64,000 nucleotides of DNA from Mesorhizobium sp. (lineage in GTDB: Bacteria > Pseudomonadota > Alphaproteobacteria > Rhizobiales > Rhizobiaceae): assembly GCF_017306545.1 (NCBI RefSeq), contig NZ_JAFKID010000025.1, forward strand, positions 1 to 64,000, in the 5' to 3' direction. Each line of letters begins with the position of its first letter. Positions within the stretch are counted from its first letter, which is position 1. Positions 8,824-18,296 of the stretch are shown piece by piece. The notes beneath the pieces were generated by a model. The model searched no databases. It saw only the letters and a program-made list of their open reading frames with translations, and was not told where the DNA came from. A program made the translations under genes and the position numbers.

Positions 8824-11412
8824 ATGGACGTCGTCGTCGTCGAATCGCCGGCCAAGGCGAAGACAATCAACAAATACCTCGGCCGCAACTACAAGGTTCT
8901 GGCCTCCTTCGGCCATGTCCGCGACCTGCCGGCCAAGGACGGCTCGGTCAAGCCCGACGAGGATTTTTCCATGTCCTGGTCGGTGGACACGGCCTCGGGC
9001 AAGCGGCTGGCCGACATCGCCAAGGCGGTGAAGGACGCCGACGGGCTGATCCTCGCCACCGACCCGGACCGCGAGGGCGAGGCGATTTCCTGGCATGTGC
9101 TGGAGGTGCTGAAGCAGAAGCGCGCGCTGAAGGACAAGAAGGTCAGCCGCGTCGTCTTCAACGCCATCACCAAGAATTCCGTGCTCGACGCCATGGCCAA
9201 CCCGCGCGAGATCGACGCGCCGCTGGTCGACGCCTATCTGGCGCGGCGTGCGCTCGACTATCTGGTCGGCTTCACGCTGTCGCCGGTTCTGTGGCGCAAG
9301 CTGCCGGGCGCGAGGTCCGCCGGCCGCGTGCAGTCGGTGGCGCTGCGCCTCGTCTGCGACCGCGAGTCGGAGATCGAGCGCTTCGTCCGCGAGGAATACT
9401 GGAACATCGCCGCCATACTCGGCACGCCGCGCAAGGACACGTTCGAGGCGCGGCTGACGGCCTATGAGGGCAAGAAGCTCCAGAAGCTCGACATCAAGAA
9501 CAAGGACCAGGCCGACGGCATCAAGGCGATGCTGGAGGGCGCTTCCTTCCGCGCGCTGTCGGTCGAGGCAAAGCCGACCAGGCGCAACCCGGCGCCGCCC
9601 TTCACCACCTCCACTTTGCAGCAAGCCGCCTCCTCGCGGCTCGGCTTCTCGGCCAACCGCACCATGCAGGTGGCGCAGCGGCTCTACGAAGGCATGGACA
9701 TCGGCGGCGAGACGGCCGGCCTCATCACCTACATGCGTACCGACGGCGTGCAGATGGCGCCGGAGGCGATCGAGGCGGCCCGTGCCGCGATCGGCAAGGA
9801 ATTCGGCGACAAGTACCTGCCGGAGAAACCGCGCCACTACACCGCCAAGGCCAAGAACGCGCAGGAAGCGCACGAGGCGATCCGCCCGACCGACTTCTTC
9901 CGCACACCGGCTTCGGTCCGCCAATATCTCGACGCCGACCAGGCGCGGCTCTACGAGCTGGTCTGGAAACGCGCCATCGCCAGCCAGATGAACGCCGCCG
10001 AGATCGAGCGCACGACGGTCGAAATCGAGGCGACGAACGGTGCCCGCACCGCCGGCCTGCGCGCTGTCGGCTCGGTCGTCCGCTTCGACGGCTTCATCGC
10101 CGCCTATACCGATCAGAAAGACGAGGATTCGGAAGACGAGGAAAACCGCCGCCTGCCGGAAATCCGCCAGGGCGAGGCACTCGACCGAGAGGCCATCAAC
10201 GCCACGCAGCACACGACCGAACCGCCGCCGCGCTATTCCGAAGCCTCGCTGATCAAGAAGCTAGAGGAACTCGGCATCGGTCGCCCCTCCACCTATGCGG
10301 CGACGCTGAAGACGCTGGAAGACCGCGAATATGTGGTGATCGACAAGCGCCGGCTGATCCCCGAAGCCAAGGGCAGGCTGGTCACAGCCTTCCTCGAGAA
10401 CTTCTTCGACAAATATGTCGAGTACGACTTCACCGCCTCGCTGGAAGAGAAGCTGGACGAGATTTCCGACGGCAAGCTCGCCTGGAAGGACGTGCTGCGC
10501 GACTTCTGGAAGGACTTTTCGGCGCATGTCGACGAGACCAAGGAACTGCGCGTCACCGACGTGCTCGACGCGCTGAACGAGGAACTGGCGCCGCTGGTGT
10601 TCCCCGCGCGGGAAGACGGTTCCGATCCGCGCATCTGCCCGAAATGCGGCACCGGCAACCTGTCCCTCAAGCTCGGCAAGTACGGCGCCTTCGTCGGCTG
10701 CTCGAACTATCCCGAATGCGGCTACACCCGCCAACTCGGCGGCGAGGCGGGCGGCAACGGCGAGAACGGCGGCGCGGTCGACGGCGCCAAGGCGCTGGGC
10801 AAGGACCCCTACACGGCCGAGGAGATCACGCTGCGCTCCGGCCGCTTCGGCCCCTATGTGCAGCGCGGCGAGGGCAAGGAAGCCAAGCGTTCCAGCCTGC
10901 CGAAAGGCTGGACGGCCGATTCCATCGACCACGAGAAGGCGCTGGCGCTGCTGTCGCTGCCGCGCGACGTCGGCAAGCATCCAGAAACCGGCAAGATGAT
11001 CTCGGCCGGGCTCGGCCGCTACGGGCCGTTCGTGCTGCACGACGGCACCTACGCGAATGTCGAATCGATCGAGGACGTCTTCTCCATCGGCTTGAACCGC
11101 GCCGTCTCGGTGATCGCCGAGAAGCAGGCCAAGGGCAAGGGCGGCCGCAACGGCGGCACGCCGGCGGCGCTGAAGGAGCTCGGCGAGCATCCCGACGGCG
11201 GCAAGATCACCGTGCGCGACGGCAAATACGGCCCTTACGTCAACTGGGAAAAGGTCAACGCGACGCTGCCCAAGGGCAAGGACCCGCAGTCGGTGACGGT
11301 CGAGGAAGCGCTTGCGCTGATCGCCGAGAGGGCGGCCAAGAGCGGATCGGCCAAGAAGCCGGCGCGCAAGGCGGCGGCGAAGAAGCCCGCCGCAAAAAAG
11401 AAGAAAGGGTAG
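8824..11412 (+). CDS. topA: DNA topoisomerase I (type IA)
   Basis: Topoisomerase I relaxes negatively supercoiled DNA. The 862-residue protein starts with the TOPRIM domain (VVVESPAKAKTI, then ATDPDREGE). The catalytic Tyr is in the motif LITYMRTD, at about residue 303. A C-terminal zinc-finger repeat (CPKCG...GCSNYPECGY) lies at about residues 604-635. Three further topoisomerase C-terminal repeats (GRFGPYVQ, GRYGPFVL, GKYGPYVN) follow. The tail is lysine/alanine-rich, as is common in Rhizobiales and suited to nonspecific DNA binding. rnr begins 4 bp downstream, so the two are probably cotranscribed. Confidence 0.98.
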   Translation: MDVVVVESPAKAKTINKYLGRNYKVLASFGHVRDLPAKDGSVKPDEDFSMSWSVDTASGKRLADIAKAVKDADGLILATDPDREGEAISWHVLEVLKQKRALKDKKVSRVVFNAITKNSVLDAMANPREIDAPLVDAYLARRALDYLVGFTLSPVLWRKLPGARSAGRVQSVALRLVCDRESEIERFVREEYWNIAAILGTPRKDTFEARLTAYEGKKLQKLDIKNKDQADGIKAMLEGASFRALSVEAKPTRRNPAPPFTTSTLQQAASSRLGFSANRTMQVAQRLYEGMDIGGETAGLITYMRTDGVQMAPEAIEAARAAIGKEFGDKYLPEKPRHYTAKAKNAQEAHEAIRPTDFFRTPASVRQYLDADQARLYELVWKRAIASQMNAAEIERTTVEIEATNGARTAGLRAVGSVVRFDGFIAAYTDQKDEDSEDEENRRLPEIRQGEALDREAINATQHTTEPPPRYSEASLIKKLEELGIGRPSTYAATLKTLEDREYVVIDKRRLIPEAKGRLVTAFLENFFDKYVEYDFTASLEEKLDEISDGKLAWKDVLRDFWKDFSAHVDETKELRVTDVLDALNEELAPLVFPAREDGSDPRICPKCGTGNLSLKLGKYGAFVGCSNYPECGYTRQLGGEAGGNGENGGAVDGAKALGKDPYTAEEITLRSGRFGPYVQRGEGKEAKRSSLPKGWTADSIDHEKALALLSLPRDVGKHPETGKMISAGLGRYGPFVLHDGTYANVESIEDVFSIGLNRAVSVIAEKQAKGKGGRNGGTPAALKELGEHPDGGKITVRDGKYGPYVNWEKVNATLPKGKDPQSVTVEEALALIAERAAKSGSAKKPARKAAAKKPAAKKKKG

Positions 11413-11416
11413 CGGC

Positions 11417-13711
11417 TTGGCACGCAGGATCTCCGGACGGCACCACGGCGATCCGCGCGCTACCGATACCCGTCGTGGCAAGGACGCCTACCGCCCCTCG
11501 CGCGACGAGATCCTGCGCTACATCGCGGAAAACCCTGACCGCTCCGGCAAGCGCGAGATCGCCAAGGCGTTTTCGCTGCGCGGCGACGACCGCATCTGGC
11601 TGAAGGACATGCTGCGCGACCTCGCCGACGAGGGGCTGCTTGAAAAAAGCCGGAAGCGCCACATCCGCCCCGGTGCGCTGCCGCATGTCACCGTGCTCGA
11701 AATCTTCGGCCGCGACAGCGAAGGCGGCCTGCTGGCGCGGCCAACGGAGTACGAGGGCAACGATCCGCCCACCGTCGCCATTCGTATGTCGCGCGGCAAT
11801 GGCGGCCCGGCTCCCGGCATCGGCGACCGCGTGCTGGCGAAAACCTTCCCGACCGACGAGCCATCCGGCCCTGCCTATACGGGCCGGGTGATGAAGCTGT
11901 TCGAGAAGCGCTCGGAAGCCGTGCTCGGCATATTCCGCGTGCTCAAGGACGGCACGTTCCGCATCGAGCCGGTGGAACGGCGCCAGCCCGAACTGATCGT
12001 CGACAAGGAATTCCAGAACGGCGCCAGGAACGGCGATCTTGTCGAGGTCGAGCCGTCGAAGGCCGGCCGCTACGGCCTGCCGAAAGCCAAGGTGCTTTCG
12101 GTGCTGGGGTCGCTGACCAGCGAGAAGGCGGTCTCGATGATCGCCATCCACGCCCACGACATCCCGCATATCTTCCCGGCGGACGTGCTGGCGGAAGCCG
12201 AGGCGCTGAAGCCGGTCACGCTGGAGAAGCGCGAAGACTGGCGCGACCTGCCGCTGGTCACCATCGACCCCGCCGACGCCAAGGACCATGACGACGCCGT
12301 GTTCGCCGAACCAGACACGGACGAGAACAACGTCGGCGGTGTGGTGGTGACGGTCGCCATCGCCGACGTCGCCGCCTATGTGCGGCCGGGCACCCCGCTC
12401 GACCGCGAGGCGCTGAAGCGCGGCAATTCGGTCTATTTCCCCGACCGCGTCGTGCCGATGCTGCCCGAGCGCATCTCCAACAACCTGTGCTCGCTGCGCG
12501 AAGGCGAGGACAAGCCGGCCATGGCCGTGCGCATGACGTTTTCGGCCGAAGGGCGGAAAATCAGGCACTCTTTCCACCGCGTCATGATGAAGTCGGCGGC
12601 CAAGCTCGCCTACACCCAGGCTCAGGCGGCCATCGACGGCGTGCCGGACGACAAGACCGGGCCGATCCTCGACACGGTGCTGAAGCCGCTGTGGGCCGCC
12701 TACGCCGTGCTGAAGCGCGGCCGCGACGCGCGCCAGCCGCTGGAACTCGACCTGCCGGAGCGGAAAATCCTGCTCAAAGAGGACGGCACAGTGGACAAGG
12801 TCGTCGTGCCGGAGCGGCTCGACGCCCACAAGCTGATCGAAGAATTCATGATCCAGGCCAATGTCTCGGCTGCCGAGACGCTGGAGGGCAAAAAGCAGCC
12901 GCTGGTCTACCGCGTCCACGACGCGCCGTCGCTCGCCAAACAGGAATCGCTGCGCGAATTCCTGCACACGCTGAACCTTTCCCTGGCGCGCGGTGCACAG
13001 ATGCGGCCGGCGCAGTTCAACGGCATTTTGGAGCGCGTGCGCGGCGCCGACAACGAAGCGCTGGTCAACGAGGTCGTGCTGCGCTCGCAAAGCCAGGCGG
13101 AATACTCGCCGGCCAATATCGGCCATTTCGGCCTGAACCTGCGCCGCTACGCGCATTTCACCTCACCCATCCGCCGCTATGCCGACCTGATCGTGCATCG
13201 CGCGCTGATCGCCTCGCTCGGCCTCGGCGCGGGCGGGCTGACGCGCGAGGAAGAAGCGCGGCTGGAGGAAACGGCGGTGCTGATTTCGGCGACGGAACGG
13301 CGGGCCATGGCGGCGGAGCGCGAGACCGTGGACCGGCTGACCGCCGCGTATCTCTCCGAACGCGTCGACGAGCGCTTCGACGCCCGTATTTCCGGCGTCA
13401 CCAAGGCCGGGCTGTTTGTCACATTGCCGCAGTACGGCGCGGATGGCTTTATTCCGGTGTCATCCTTGGGCAGCGACTACTATATCTACGATGAAACGGC
13501 GCGATCGCTGTTCGGCGAACGCAGCGGGAAAGGCTACCAGCTTGCGGACCGTGTCGAGGTCCGTCTCGTGGACGTGGCGCCGATGGCCGGCGCGATGCGC
13601 TTCGAGATGCTGAGCGAACCCAAGCCCCTGCCCGGCTCGCGGCGGTCGTTCCACAAGGCAAAGGGCCGCGCCCGCGCTTCGCAAGGGCGTCCGCGCGGCA
13701 GGAGACGATGA
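11417..13711 (+). CDS. rnr: Ribonuclease R (3'-5' exoribonuclease)
   Basis: RNase R is a processive hydrolytic exoribonuclease that degrades structured RNA. The 764-residue product starts at a TTG four bases after topA. A helix-turn-helix-like N-terminal region and cold-shock domains come first. The RNB catalytic domain carries TIDPADAKDHDDAVF (metal-binding aspartates) and HFTSPIRRYADLIVHR. A C-terminal S1 domain (DARISGVTKAGLFVTLP) and a strongly basic tail complete it. The TGA overlaps the ATG of the DUF983 gene (ATGA), indicating translational coupling in a topA-rnr-DUF983 operon. Confidence 0.97.
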   Translation: MARRISGRHHGDPRATDTRRGKDAYRPSRDEILRYIAENPDRSGKREIAKAFSLRGDDRIWLKDMLRDLADEGLLEKSRKRHIRPGALPHVTVLEIFGRDSEGGLLARPTEYEGNDPPTVAIRMSRGNGGPAPGIGDRVLAKTFPTDEPSGPAYTGRVMKLFEKRSEAVLGIFRVLKDGTFRIEPVERRQPELIVDKEFQNGARNGDLVEVEPSKAGRYGLPKAKVLSVLGSLTSEKAVSMIAIHAHDIPHIFPADVLAEAEALKPVTLEKREDWRDLPLVTIDPADAKDHDDAVFAEPDTDENNVGGVVVTVAIADVAAYVRPGTPLDREALKRGNSVYFPDRVVPMLPERISNNLCSLREGEDKPAMAVRMTFSAEGRKIRHSFHRVMMKSAAKLAYTQAQAAIDGVPDDKTGPILDTVLKPLWAAYAVLKRGRDARQPLELDLPERKILLKEDGTVDKVVVPERLDAHKLIEEFMIQANVSAAETLEGKKQPLVYRVHDAPSLAKQESLREFLHTLNLSLARGAQMRPAQFNGILERVRGADNEALVNEVVLRSQSQAEYSPANIGHFGLNLRRYAHFTSPIRRYADLIVHRALIASLGLGAGGLTREEEARLEETAVLISATERRAMAAERETVDRLTAAYLSERVDERFDARISGVTKAGLFVTLPQYGADGFIPVSSLGSDYYIYDETARSLFGERSGKGYQLADRVEVRLVDVAPMAGAMRFEMLSEPKPLPGSRRSFHKAKGRARASQGRPRGRRR

Positions 13712-14160
13712 CGATGAACGCAGGCATGGAAGCGCAGGTTTTCGGCGGCGAGAACCATTCCGGGCGGCCGGCGCGGCCGATTTGGGAATCGATGAAGCGC
13801 GGCTTCTTCGGCCGTTGCCCGCATTGCGGCGAGGGCAAGCTGTTCCGCGCCTTCGTCAAGACGGTCGACAAGTGCGCCGTGTGCGGTGAGGACATCTCCC
13901 ATCACCGCGCCGACGACCTGCCGGCCTATCTGGTCATCGTCATTGTCGGCCATATCGTGCTGGGCGGCTTCATGGCCGTCGAAATGACGTCCAACTGGGC
14001 GATGTGGCAGCACCTCGCCGTCTGGGCACCGCTGACGGTGCTGCTGTCGCTGGCGCTGCTGCAACCGGTCAAGGGCGCGGTCGTGGGCCTGCAATGGGCC
14101 TGCTACATGCACGGCTTCGGCGGCGAGCCGGACCAGTTGGAAACGCACCCGGAATTGTAG
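13708..14160 (+). CDS. DUF983 membrane protein with zinc-ribbon motif
   Basis: This 150-residue protein has an N-terminal region with two CxxC pairs (CPHCGEGKLF and CAVCGEDISHHRADD), consistent with a small metal-binding ribbon. Two transmembrane helices follow (about residues 68-88 and 95-118). The match is to DUF983, whose function is unknown but which is commonly found beside rnr in alphaproteobacteria. Its start overlaps the rnr stop by four bases. Confidence 0.85.
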   Translation: MTMNAGMEAQVFGGENHSGRPARPIWESMKRGFFGRCPHCGEGKLFRAFVKTVDKCAVCGEDISHHRADDLPAYLVIVIVGHIVLGGFMAVEMTSNWAMWQHLAVWAPLTVLLSLALLQPVKGAVVGLQWACYMHGFGGEPDQLETHPEL

Positions 14161-14232
14161 GCCGCGACTGGTGCAACCGGCAGCGGCACAACGCCTCTTT
14201 CGCATGCGCGAACTTTCCGCTAGGTCGGTCGC

Positions 14233-14970
14233 ATGGACGGAATGAGCAAGGCCGAAGTCGATGCCGTCGAGCGCGCCGCGCTGGGTGCCGGACCCAAGCG
14301 TCCGCGCGACGCGGCGACCCTGATCCTGCTTGACCGGCAAGACGGCGCGCCGCGCGTGCTGATGGGACGGCGCCATATGCGCCACGCCTTCATGCCGGGA
14401 AAGTTCGTCTTCCCCGGTGGCCGCACCGACCCGGCCGACAGCCGAATCCCGGCTGCGACCCCGCTGCATCCCGAGGAAGAAGCCAGACTGACCGCGCACG
14501 CGGGAAAGGTCGGGCCGGCCAGGGCACGCGCCATCGCGCTTTCCGCCATCCGCGAAACCTACGAGGAAGCCGGCCTGCTCATCGGCCGGCAAACATCGTT
14601 TTCCACGGCCAAGCGCGACTGGCAGGGTTTTGCCGAACATGGCGTTGCGCCTTCGCTGGAAGCGATGCGCTTCATCGCCCGCGCCATCACCCCGCCCGGC
14701 CGGGTGCGCCGCTACGACACGCGTTTCCTCGCGGCGTGGCGCAGCGACGTGGCGCTGGAATTGCCCGAAGGCGGACCGACGAACGAGTTGGAGGAACTCG
14801 TCTGGCTGCCGCTGGCGGAGGCCCGACAGGCCGACATTGCGGCCATCACCCGCACGGTCCTGGTCGAACTGGAGCAGCGCCTTGCCCATGACCCCTTGCT
14901 CAGACCCGGCGGCGGCGAGGTGCCGTTCTATCGGATGATCGGCAAGACCTTCGTCCGCGAAACCCTCTAG
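14233..14970 (+). CDS. NUDIX hydrolase
   Basis: This 245-residue protein has an N-terminal part typical of the long NUDIX subfamily. The substrate-binding strand reads MPGKFVFPGGRTDPAD. After an insertion of about 35 residues, the NUDIX helix appears as AIRETYEEAGLLIG, which provides the metal-binding REXXEE core. The split between GG and the RE helix matches the NUDT19/CoA-diphosphatase-like long forms. Substrate is unknown; nucleoside diphosphate derivatives or CoA esters are reasonable guesses. It follows DUF983 by 72 bp in the same direction. Confidence 0.85.
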   Translation: MDGMSKAEVDAVERAALGAGPKRPRDAATLILLDRQDGAPRVLMGRRHMRHAFMPGKFVFPGGRTDPADSRIPAATPLHPEEEARLTAHAGKVGPARARAIALSAIRETYEEAGLLIGRQTSFSTAKRDWQGFAEHGVAPSLEAMRFIARAITPPGRVRRYDTRFLAAWRSDVALELPEGGPTNELEELVWLPLAEARQADIAAITRTVLVELEQRLAHDPLLRPGGGEVPFYRMIGKTFVRETL

Positions 14971-15117
14971 ATTTTCTTCCAATACCGGAACTTCAGCCTT
15001 GGTGCTCCAAGACACGCCAGTCCGGCCCGTCGGCCATCTTCCCTTCGAGGAAAGGGCCGCAGCGCATGGGGGCGCACCCGTTCATTCCGGCCCGCCGCTC
15101 AACGGGAGCGACAGCCG

Positions 15118-16302
15118 ATGACTGCGGAGGTTTCGGCGCAGGACGTGGAGCGCGTGCACTGGCTGTCGATCATCGCGGCCGTGTCCTCCATCAGCGTGGT
15201 TGGCATCGCCATCGGGCTCGGCATGCCGCTTCTGTCCGTCATCCTGGAATCGCGCGGCCATTCGGCCTCGATGATCGGCCTCAACACAGCCGTGGCCGGC
15301 ATCGCCTCCATCGTCGGCGCGCCGCTGGCCACGCCGCTGGCCTCGCGGATAGGCGTGGCAAGGGCCATGCTGCTGATGATCGCGGCCGGTGCGCTGGCCT
15401 TCATCGGGTTTCATTTCGCGCCGGCGTTCTGGATGTGGTTCCCGCTGCGCGTGGTGCTCCATATCTCGCTGACGATCCTGTTCATCCTGTCGGAATTCTG
15501 GATCAGCACCTCGGCGCCGGCATCGCGACGCGGACTGGTGCTCGGCGTCTACGCCACGGTGCTGTCGCTCGGCTTCGCCGCCGGCCCGTGGCTGTTCTCG
15601 CGGCTTGGCAGCACCGGCTTTCTGCCTTTCGGCGTGACGGTGGCGCTGGTCGCGGTGGCCGCGATCCCGGTGCTCGCGGCGCGCCGGGAAAGCCCGCCGA
15701 TCCGCGCCGAAGGCGAGGAAACCAGCGGTTTCCTGCACTATATCTGGCTGGTGCCCACAGCGACGGCGGCGGTGCTCGTCTTCGGCGCGGTCGAGACGGG
15801 CGGTTTTGCGCTGTTTCCCGTCTATGGCAGCCGCATCGGCTATTCGGAGGCCGACGCGGCGCTGCTCTTGACCATGATCGGCCTCGGCAACGTTCTTCTC
15901 CAGATCCCCATCGGCATGATTTCCGACCGGGTCGGCGACCGCCGCTATCTGCTGCTCGTGTGCGCCATCGTCGGTCTGCTCGGCACCGCCTTCATGCCGC
16001 TGTTCGCGCAAAACTGGCACCTGATGGCGTCGCTGCTGTTCGTCTGGGGCGGCGTCGTGGCGGCCATGTATACGGTGGGGCTGGCGCATCTCGGCTCGCA
16101 GCTTTCCGGCCGCGAACTGGCTTCGGCCAACGCCGCCTTCGTGCTGTGCTACGGGGTCGGCATGGTGCTGGGGCCGCAAGCCATCGGCATCGGCATGGAT
16201 GCCTTCGGGCCTTCCGGCTTCGGCTGGGCGCTGGCGCTGTTCTTCGGCGCCTATATGGTGCTGGCGGTCGGGCGGCTTGCCTTCAGGCGCCGCGCCGCCT
16301 GA
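15118..16302 (+). CDS. MFS transporter, 12 TM
   Basis: This 394-residue protein is almost wholly hydrophobic, with about twelve predicted membrane helices. The cytoplasmic loop motifs PLASRIGVARAM (after TM2) and ISDRVGDRRYLL (between TM8 and TM9) match the major-facilitator A-motif pattern. It resembles the YcaD-like drug/sugar exporter branch, but the substrate cannot be inferred. The ATG at 15118 follows a GGGAGCGACAG segment. It is the last gene before the ribosomal-protein promoter. Confidence 0.85.
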   Translation: MTAEVSAQDVERVHWLSIIAAVSSISVVGIAIGLGMPLLSVILESRGHSASMIGLNTAVAGIASIVGAPLATPLASRIGVARAMLLMIAAGALAFIGFHFAPAFWMWFPLRVVLHISLTILFILSEFWISTSAPASRRGLVLGVYATVLSLGFAAGPWLFSRLGSTGFLPFGVTVALVAVAAIPVLAARRESPPIRAEGEETSGFLHYIWLVPTATAAVLVFGAVETGGFALFPVYGSRIGYSEADAALLLTMIGLGNVLLQIPIGMISDRVGDRRYLLLVCAIVGLLGTAFMPLFAQNWHLMASLLFVWGGVVAAMYTVGLAHLGSQLSGRELASANAAFVLCYGVGMVLGPQAIGIGMDAFGPSGFGWALALFFGAYMVLAVGRLAFRRRAA

Positions 16303-16312
16303 ACCTGCGGCC

Positions 16313-16340
16313 TTGCATTCGTCCGGTTTTGCTGTATACG
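16313..16340 (+). promoter_or_regulatory. Sigma70-type promoter of rpsF-rpsR
   Basis: TTGCAT at 16313-16318 and TATACG at 16335-16340 are separated by 16 bases. A 5' leader of about 215 nt would result before rpsF. That leader contains a GGGCCG-AAGG-CCGTTTTCCC hairpin-like stretch and could hold an S6:S18 autoregulatory site. This is inferred only from gene identity and leader length. Confidence 0.55.
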
Positions 16341-16564
16341 CACCCGCAATCTGCCGGTCCCGACTGGGGGCTGAACGGAGGGCCGAAGGCCGTTTTCCCT
16401 GAAAACAAAGCTTTCGTTGCGACGCCACAAGGCGCCCGCCTCCCGTGTCTCCGCTCTCGACCGTCTCGTCATGCTCCTTTCTTCTCCGCATTCGCGGATC
16501 AGAGAAGTTGCAGAGGCTTTAGCCGCCGGGAACCGGGAGAGAAACGAAGAAAGGCAAAAGAACT

Positions 16565-17044
16565 ATGGCTCTTTACGAACATGTGTTCCTTGCCCGGCAG
16601 GATCTGTCGCAGCAGCAGGTCGATGAGCTCGTTGAACGTTTCAAGGGCATCGTCACCGCTGGCGGCGGCTCGGTCGGCCGGGTCGAGAACTGGGGACTGA
16701 AGTCCCTCACCTACCGGATCAAGAAGAATCGGAAGGCTTACTACACGCTGATGGACCTGACCTGCCCGCCGGCCGCGCTTGCCGAGATGGAGCGCCAGCA
16801 GGGCATCTCCGAGGACGTGCTGCGCTTCATGAGCATCAAGGTCGAGAAGCACGAGGACGGCGTCTCGGCGATGATGCAGAAGCGCGAAGAGCGCTCGGAC
16901 CGCGGCGACCGCGGTTTCGGCGACCGTGACCGTGGCCCGCGCTCGTTCGGCGACCGCGACAGGGGCGACCGTGGCGGCGACCGTGGGGATCGTGGCGACC
17001 GTGGCCCGCGCCCGCAGCGCAGCTTTGAAGGGAGCGCAGAATAA
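16565..17044 (+). CDS. rpsF: 30S ribosomal protein S6, extended C-terminus
   Basis: S6 binds 16S rRNA together with S18 in the central domain of the small subunit. The N-terminal ~95 residues are standard S6: [15 protein letters not shown] and [22 protein letters not shown]. The remaining ~60 residues are a charged, low-complexity tail rich in Arg-Gly-Asp. It is built from repeats of the type [13 protein letters not shown], encoded by imperfect tandem repeats at about 16895-17020. Its TAA overlaps rpsR's ATG by one base (TAATG). The preceding leader is about 220 nt. Confidence 0.97.
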   Translation: MALYEHVFLARQDLSQQQVDELVERFKGIVTAGGGSVGRVENWGLKSLTYRIKKNRKAYYTLMDLTCPPAALAEMERQQGISEDVLRFMSIKVEKHEDGVSAMMQKREERSDRGDRGFGDRDRGPRSFGDRDRGDRGGDRGDRGDRGPRPQRSFEGSAE

Positions 17045-17292
17045 TGGTCGACATCAACCAGATCCCGACCCGGCGCCCGTTCCATCGCCGCCGCAAGACC
17101 TGCCCGTTCTCCGGCGCCAACGCGCCGCGGATCGACTACAAGGACGTGCGTCTGTTGCAGCGCTACATTTCCGAGCGCGGCAAGATCGTGCCCTCGCGCA
17201 TCACCGCCGTCAGCCAGAAGAAGCAGCGCGAACTCGCCCAGGCGATCAAGCGCGCCCGCTTCCTCGGCCTGCTGCCCTACGTGGTTCGCTAA
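17044..17292 (+). CDS. rpsR: 30S ribosomal protein S18
   Basis: This 82-residue S18 carries the family signature [20 protein letters not shown] and the basic C-terminus [13 protein letters not shown]. It partners S6 on 16S rRNA. The ATG overlaps the rpsF stop codon, as is usual in this operon. A strong hairpin follows 8 bp after the stop codon. Confidence 0.98.
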   Translation: MVDINQIPTRRPFHRRRKTCPFSGANAPRIDYKDVRLLQRYISERGKIVPSRITAVSQKKQRELAQAIKRARFLGLLPYVVR

Positions 17293-17300
17293 ATAACGAC

Positions 17301-17320
17301 GCGGGCGGTTCGCCGCCCGC
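17301..17320 (+). terminator. GC-rich hairpin after rpsR (attenuator or weak terminator)
   Basis: A perfect 8-bp stem GCGGGCGG/CCGCCCGC with a TTCG tetraloop is followed by TCTCCTTTCC, a pyrimidine tract without a clean T-run. It lies between rpsR and rplI, so it probably allows partial read-through or protects the S6-S18 mRNA 3' end. A second structured stretch follows near 17370-17395. Confidence 0.55.
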
Positions 17321-17488
17321 TCTCCTTTCCGGGTTCGGCCCGGTCGGGCACATGAAAATCCGAGTTGGGACGCCTCGCCGTCCCTAACTGCCCGGACGGG
17401 CAGGACAGCGAAACCGGCGCCGACGCGCCCTTTGCCTTCCTGCTTCGTCCTTTGATTCAAGGCCTTCGGGCCAGATAAGGACAAGACC

Positions 17489-18070
17489 ATGGAAGTCATT
17501 CTTCTCGAACGCATTTCCCGCCTCGGCCAGATGGGCGAGACCGTCAAGGTCAAGGACGGCTTCGCCCGCAACTTCCTGTTGCCGAAGGGCAAGGCGCTGC
17601 GCGCCAACGAAGCCAACAAGAAGAAGTTCGAGGGCCAGCGCGCGCAGCTCGAAGCCCGTAACCTCGAGCGCAGGAGCGAAGCCCAGACGGTCGCCGACCA
17701 GCTCGACGGCAAGAGCTTCATCATCGTGCGCTCGGCCGGCGAGACCGGCCAGCTCTACGGTTCGGTTTCGACCCGCGACATCGCCGACATCCTCACCGCC
17801 GACGGTTTCAGCGTCGCCCGCAACCAGGTCGAGCTGAACCACCCGATCAAGACCATCGGCCTGACCAACGTGGCGATCGCGCTGCATCCGGAAGTCGAGG
17901 TGACGGTGACGCTCAACATCGCCCGCTCGACGGACGAGGCCGAGCGCCAGGCGCATGGCGAGACGCTGACGACGGCGGAAGCCATCTATGGCGACGACAT
18001 CAACGACGCCGCCCGGCCGGAGAATTTCTTCGACCCGAACGCGGAGTTCGAGGGCGGCGAAGAGGAATAA
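17489..18070 (+). CDS. rplI: 50S ribosomal protein L9
   Basis: This 193-residue L9 has the N-terminal rRNA-binding domain [19 protein letters not shown] followed by the conserved [12 protein letters not shown]. The long connecting helix is [15 protein letters not shown], and the C-terminal domain follows. An acidic extension (about 30 residues, EGGEEE at the end) is common in Rhizobiales L9. The gene lies 196 bp after rpsR in the same direction. A structured repeat and an intrinsic terminator follow it. Confidence 0.97.
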   Translation: MEVILLERISRLGQMGETVKVKDGFARNFLLPKGKALRANEANKKKFEGQRAQLEARNLERRSEAQTVADQLDGKSFIIVRSAGETGQLYGSVSTRDIADILTADGFSVARNQVELNHPIKTIGLTNVAIALHPEVEVTVTLNIARSTDEAERQAHGETLTTAEAIYGDDINDAARPENFFDPNAEFEGGEEE

Positions 18071-18075
18071 GGCCG

Positions 18076-18150
18076 TAGGGGATTAAGGGAATAGGGCGAT
18101 AAGGGAATATGTATTCCCTATTCCCATACTCCCCTATTCCCCCATTCCCT
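18076..18150. repeat. GGGAATA-type inverted/tandem repeat
   Basis: Repeats of AGGGAATA/GGGGATTA on the left are mirrored by TATTCCCT/CCCCTATTCCC on the right, centred on AGGGAATA-TG-TATTCCCT. This gives a purine-rich then pyrimidine-rich palindrome just after rplI. It looks like an intergenic repeat family rather than a gene. Confidence 0.6.
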
Positions 18151-18152
18151 TC

Positions 18153-18168
18153 TGTTCACATGTGAACA
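18153..18168. promoter_or_regulatory. Perfect 16-bp palindrome TGTTCACATGTGAACA
   Basis: A perfectly symmetric site lies between rplI and its terminator, about 130 bp upstream of cfa. It has the shape of a dimeric regulator operator, but no regulator can be assigned. It could equally be the base of an RNA hairpin. Confidence 0.4.
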
Positions 18169-18181
18169 TCTGGACCAAAAA

Positions 18182-18207
18182 ACCGGGCCTTCGTGCCCGG
18201 TTTTTTT
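18182..18207 (+). terminator. Intrinsic terminator after rplI
   Basis: The stem ACCGGGC / GCCCGGT with loop CTTCGT is followed by seven T residues and preceded by an A-run. This is a textbook Rho-independent terminator (potentially bidirectional) ending the S6-S18-L9 transcript. Confidence 0.9.
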
Positions 18208-18296
18208 GTGTGCATGGAACTTTTCAAGCCGTCAGGTTTTGAGGCAGGATTGTGGCAGCGGGGCTGTCACATCGCCTTTTCTCCCGAGGCTCGATC

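Noticed and set aside
16885-17030. Tandem DNA repeat (GGCGACCGTG type) as a separate repeat element
   Set aside because: It is in frame within rpsF and simply encodes the RGD-rich S6 tail.
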